Below the pieces are notes generated by a model. The model did no database searches. It was not told the origin of the DNA and saw only the letters and a program-made list of their open reading frames with translations. A stretch of 64,000 nucleotides of DNA from Takakia lepidozioides (Eukaryota > Streptophyta > Takakiopsida > Takakiales > Takakiaceae): assembly GCA_030704615.1 (NCBI GenBank), contig CM060732.1, positions 69,733,053-69,797,052 on the forward strand. The letters run 5' to 3'. Each line of letters opens with the position of its first letter. Within the stretch, counting starts at the first letter, position 1. Shown here piece by piece: positions 59,408 through 64,000 of this stretch. A program made the position numbers and the translations under genes.

Positions 59408-60470
59408 GTGTTAATTAGGATGGGATGGAGGAAACATCGACCCGTCTCCCTCGAGGATGGGGAGGTAGTACCACATATCGATTGTGGCCCTAGAGCGACC
59501 ATTTTTCGTGGCGAGAGACCCATTGCACCTGATCCAATACAGGCTGCCGGGCACAATCGTAGAAGGGACTGGGGCCAAATTTCAGGTGATGCGGAGGATG
59601 TTGACACTCCGAGATCGAGTCGGGCACGCCGCGGGTTGCCCCCTCGCGGGCCACCCCGTCCAACCACGTCCACCTTTGACCCAACCCCCCCCCCCCCCCC
59701 CCCCCCCCAGGATTGAGTGTTGGTGCACTAGTGTTGGGAACGGATACCGCCGGGCGGCACCAGACCACCGAGGCGGCGACCGCATGTTGTCGAAAAACAT
59801 TACAAGAAGAACAAGATTGCGGATGCGGCAAAGGTGAGTGTTTTTCCACCCCTCTCATTAACATTCATTCAAGTACATTTAGGTTTCTAATAATATAGTA
59901 TGATTGGTAAGCATACATGAATCAAAATTACGACATAAGTATTGATGCGTGTTCACTGCACACATTGCAGCCACGACTTGATGCCCAAGCTCGCAATCAC
60001 ATTGCACAGGAGGCATTTCGCGCCGGTCTACTTGCAGAATTTGTGCCAGAGCATGTGCCCGATGTGACCAGTTGGTTCCCCCGGCAGCACGTAGATGAGA
60101 TGCGTAGGGCCGAGGGGTATCGTAGGTGTCGTAGGCGTTATGGCCGGCGACGAGCACCCCCTCCAGTTTCCTCAGGCGGTCCCCCTGATTGTGGCCTCCC
60201 CCCCGTCTGTTTCTTTGCCTGATCCACCTCCGGTTGTACCTGATCCGGACGTTGTACCCCCGGCTGCACCTCCGACATTACATCCTCAACCACCTCCACT
60301 TTCATCTCCTCCGCCAGTACCACCTCCACCTCCACCTCCACTCCACGTGCATGTGCCCCCCGAACCCCTAGGAGAGGTCGGCTTCGCCCTAGGTTTCCTC
60401 CCCTTCGGCTTGGGCGGCCTGAGCCGGATCCTCGCCCCCGATGGGAAGCGCATAGGACTATGTTACTGAG
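59408..60470 (+). pseudogene. Overlapping Pro/Arg-rich ORFs, probably degraded 5' part of the SET-like gene
   Basis: Frames at 59408-59716, 59917-60222 and 60095-60469 encode charged then Pro-rich peptides (for example TSWFPRQHVDEMRRAEGYRR, and long PPPL runs). They shift frame repeatedly and include a C24 homopolymer (59685-59708). None shows a domain. They lie directly upstream of, and in the same direction as, the SET-like ORF. Confidence 0.3.
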
Positions 60471-60965
60471 GACCGTCCAGTCGTTGTTGGGGAATCATCT
60501 CGAGAAAATGTGAAGTTCGAGTATTGGGGGAGACGGTATGTTGTGAGAGCCGCTACAGACCCTGCTATGGGTCGGGGTTTATTCACGGTCAATGATATTG
60601 TGGTTCCTCCTCGGAGAAACAGCATGGTGGACTTGTTTCCCTACTACGGTCCATACTACACCTCCGCGGAGTTCCGTACATTACGTCTCGAAGCCCCATA
60701 CATCCTACCCTACATTTTGTGTGTCAACGGACAGGATGTACGTAAATGGGGGTTGTCTCCCATTGAGATCAAATTTTGTGATGGTGACCCCAACATCTTC
60801 GGCAATGTTGCTGGGCTGGTCAATAGTTCTTTTGGTCATCCTAGGAGAACCAATGTAGTATGGGACGCGAAGCGATGGGCATGAGAGCTTTTGTGGTCAT
60901 ACGTCAGTATACTGTGAGGGGATGCACATGTTGTGATGACATGTGCTAGTATGGACTATTAGGGC
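60456..60965 (+). pseudogene. SET-domain-like ORF, frameshifted near its end
   Basis: The open frame 60456-60884 reads DYVTEDRPVVVGESSRENVK, then FEYWGRRYVVRAATDPAMGR and GLFTVNDIVVPP. Later it gives FYYGPYY-like spacing, VNGQDVRKWGLSP and DGDPNIFGNVAGLVNSSFGH, then PRRTNVVWDA. GxGLF...I and GN.A.LVNSS...TNV match the first and central SET motifs (G.GLFA; GN.ARFINHSC.PN), although NHSC is NSSF here. After a shift at 60,884 the next frame gives MRAFVVIRQYTVRG and, about 15 residues on, YGLLGWQQLF, matching the SET C-terminal I.A.RDI..GEE...DYG region. Lysine methyltransferases use this fold. The changed catalytic Asn/His/Cys and the frameshift suggest loss of activity. Confidence 0.5.
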
Positions 60966-62032
60966 TGGCAGCAACTATTTGCATCATACGAGTTCTCCCG
61001 GGATGATTGGGACCTCCGATTATAGCGTGAGTGGGATGTGTATGATAGAAATAGGGTTCTTTTGAGACAGGGATCGCGTAGAGGGGCATTGTAGATATTC
61101 TCATGATGTACTTTGTATACATCCGATTAATCGATTGATATAATTTTTTTTCTTGTTGCTCGTGTGGGTTGCAACTTTGCATATGTGATCTAAACATACT
61201 TATGCACATGTGGACCAAATATGAGCTTGAACCAAGTTGATTCAATGGGTCATTCTAGTGTTGAACGCAGCTACGTGTCATAGAGACGGAAAATTGTGTT
61301 TCGCTTGCAGATGATTTTTTTTTTATTCTATTTTCAAGCCATATGCTTAATGATAGCATATGCAATGTGCGTGCAAAAATTTGGGAGTAAACAAAAGTCA
61401 TTTGGACCCATAACCAGATTTTGTTCTCTCATTTGCACTCCAAAGTTGAGTTATCCTCAATTTCATGCACTCTTGATAGAGAGTTTTGCAAAAGTGACCC
61501 TAGAAACACACTTTTTTTTTTCCTTTTTTTTTTTTGTCCCATTTTTTGCTTGGATGCAGTGGTGCAAAGCTTGATGTAACAGAACAAAACAGAGCTAAAA
61601 ATAAAATCATTACGCCCCCAAAACCACAATCATATATTTCTAAATGCAAATATTTATTTTAAAATCAATTTAGATTCGATTTAATTCAAAATTGGTGCAA
61701 GGGTGAGTGCGTCGTTGAGGAGTCATTTTTTTTATTTTTTATTTTTTCCTGCTGGATCTTTGTACAGGTGTTGCACACATATCTAAGCACATGTAGGAAA
61801 AAATGACGCTTCAGCCACATCCGTTTGTTGGGTGCAATGGCATGAGAGGATTTTCTTTCACATTTTATAGCAAAATTGGTTGATAGGGTGAATGCGTCAT
61901 TGGGGTGGGGGGGGGATGATTTTGTTTGGGTTTGAAACTTTGCATGCGTGTACGTTGTGCACATACATGTAATTATTGAATGACATATTTGATGCACACA
62001 CACATTGAAGGTGTTGTTGCAATTCGCTTATA

Positions 62033-64000
62033 ATGAAATGTATGGTTGCAAGGACACATTATAATATATGTGCATATGTTCATTTGTTCGTATCAGGACT
62101 TTGTCCATCCCTTCCCGGTTTTTCCTCTTGGCACCCCATCCGAAACAACCCAAGTACATCAGGCGGGACCGTGGGCGAGACGTCGCCCACGGTACCGGAC
62201 GATGATGACGATGATGGTGATAGTGATGACAGTGACAACAACAATGAGCATGGAATTAACCAGGAGGATGTGCAAGCCATGGAGGATCTCTTAATGCATC
62301 ATGTGGGCGCTGATGCATCCCATGAAGAGGAAACCCGGCCAATCGATGATCCTGAAATGGCCCCCTCAAATGACATGGAGAGGGAGGCGAGAACTCCCTT
62401 GTACGAAGGGGCGAAAGTGAGTCGACTTTCAACAATCTTACTTTTGCTCAATCTTCAAATTCGATTTGGCATAAGTAATGTTGGGATGTCTGCCATAATG
62501 CGAACTATTGCAGACTATATCCTTGCTCCACACTTGAAACCCAAGATGCCACGGTCGCGGAAAGAGGCGCGCGAAGTCTTGACTCTGTGGGGATGGGCTA
62601 TAAGATTTTTCATGCATGTCCATGTGATAAAACCCTATACTACGGAGAGGATTCGCATCTCACCAAGTGCCCAAAGTGCAAGAAAGACCGATATCGGGAT
62701 GATGTCCAAGGGAAAAAAGTACCACGCAAGGTATAAGCGCCATTCCCCTCGCATGGAGATTATTAGAGAGTAGTACTAATGCAAGATCTGATTGTGGTTT
62801 TGGAAGGAGTGAGTGAGGAGTGGAAGGAGCGACGTTTGGTTTTGACCATTCACACCCAAATGAGGGAGAGGCTGCATAAAGGGAAAGCATAAGGGTGTTG
62901 TATTATCTAATGGGATGATTACATGTGGGGGGCGTGGGGTATTTCATCCTAGAAAATGCATTACTTTCCGATCATCCCGCGATTGAGGGCACAGTACCGA
63001 AGCCCCGAATTGGCCAGACTCATGAGATGGCACGCCTCGCATCGGAGCCCCCCGGGAAAGGTGTGCGGGCCACAAGATTCACAAGCATGGAGGCATATTG
63101 AAGAGATGTGGCCTTTCTCTTGGAGGACCCACGACATGTCCACCTCGGCTTCTCCTCGGATGGGGTCAACCCATTCTCTGTCCAGTCATGTAGTCATTCC
63201 ACTTGGCCGGTGACCATGGTGAATTACAACATCCCTCCGTATCTTTCAATTAAAAAAGCCATATCATGTTGGTTGCCATTGTGCAGTGAGTGTACTCATT
63301 TCATGTTTATTATTGCCTTCACTTTACATTAAACTTCTGATCTTTGACGCAATTCGGATGCAAGATTGATGAGTGACATAATCATGGAGTAAGACGTGTA
63401 ATTCATTTTGTAGTATAATCTGCATATTGGTGGAGACAATGTCTCAGGGAAAAAACAAGTGGCAAACATGGACACGTACTTGCGACCTCTTGTTGATGAA
63501 CTTAAAGAGCTATGGAGGGGGGTCCCGGCATTGGATGCTTCACTTGACCCTATGGCCGGACAATCTTTTCAGATGAGAGGATCTTGCTTTGGACAATGCA
63601 TGATTATCCAGGTATATTATGTTCCCCATGAACAACCCGCGTACATTCACTTGTCAATCCGGATGAGGATGAGGATTGGATTGATTGAAGTAGCGGCGAC
63701 AGTCTTGTGCACCGTAGTGGGGTAGATGGCATTATGGGCCATGCACATGACAACTTTTTGTTTTTGCTAATGTGGCGGGATGTGTAGTACAGACTAACTG
63801 TTTGCTCGGGGCTAAGCACCAAAGGGTACCATGCATGCTTGCATTGTGGCGATGATCTTGATGCACATAGCTCCCGCCATCTTCACAAGATGGTGTATCC
63901 CAACTACCGCAAATTTCTTCCTATGAGCCATCGATGGAGAAGAAGAGAGAAACACTTGTTTGATGGCAAAGAGGAAGTACGTCCCCCCCCTATGACACCG
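62033..64000 (+). pseudogene. CACTA (En/Spm) TNP2-type transposase, frameshifted, runs off the right edge
   Basis: The ORF begins at 62033 with an Asp-rich region, then LYEGAKVSRLSTILLLLNLQ and SRKEAREVL, the usual TNP2 start. A frame change near 62,590 restores MGYKIFHACPCDKTLYYGED and KCPKCKKDRYRDDV (the CxxC site), followed by a donor-like 'gtataa' near 62,731 and an acceptor 'catcctag' before KMHYFPIIPRLRAQYRSPEL and MRWHASHR. Another shift near 63,108 gives LEDPRHVHLGFSSDGVNPFS, the signature near the catalytic DG. Then come DTYLRPLVDELKELW (63,465 on), a shift to LLWTMHDYPGY, and GLSTKGYHACLHCGDDLDAH from 63808, open to the window end. At least four breaks mean a decayed copy, unless some are introns. 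Confidence 0.85.

Overview
This window is nuclear DNA from a land plant, or a close streptophyte relative. Genes are split by many GT-AG introns. The best gene is a plant-type DEAD-box spliceosomal helicase (RH21/PRP28 type), a second gene ends in a DRIP/PCGF-type RAWUL domain, and the repeats include a CACTA (En/Spm, TNP2-type) transposase and tRNA-derived SINE-like copies. Intron sizes and repeat density would suit a non-seed plant, but the sequence alone does not fix the species.

Layout. 1-3.4 kb: no gene. 3.46-16.31 kb (minus): complete RH21/PRP28 helicase, rebuilt here as 25 coding exons whose phases all close, giving 918 codons plus stop. Two of its introns hold copies of a dispersed non-LTR-like repeat. 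16.8-17.3 kb: a tandem duplication of about 220 bp just upstream of the helicase. 17.3-20.6 kb: intergenic. 20.6-25.4 kb (minus): DRIP-like gene with a RAWUL C-terminus; no RING exon was found. 25.5-31 kb: intergenic, minisatellite and SINE-rich. 31-35.3 kb (minus): an unrecognised short gene with a presequence-like N-terminus. 37.45-39.4 kb or further (minus): EF-hand protein with three canonical loops. 40-64 kb: repeat-dominated. It holds a palindrome cluster (42 kb), a 67-bp tandem array (46.3 kb), a gag-like pseudogene (47.4 kb), a Cys/His-rich transposon-like ORF (48.6-49.3 kb), an interrupted multi-exon methyltransferase-like gene (50-51.9 kb), an unknown ORF (52.1 kb), a TIR element with TA target sites enclosing a non-LTR fragment (53.9-55.6 kb), and a composite region running off the right edge with a broken SET-domain-like gene (60.5 kb) and a broken CACTA transposase (62-64 kb).

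The three better genes serve pre-mRNA splicing (RH21), probable ubiquitin/Polycomb-type regulation (DRIP-like) and calcium sensing (EF-hand). They share no operon-like logic. The most unusual content is the chromatin/DNA-modification-like coding material among transposons: a methyltransferase-like gene at 50-51.9 kb and a SET-like gene at 60.5 kb next to the CACTA transposase. Both copies carry stops or frameshifts, so they look decayed here.
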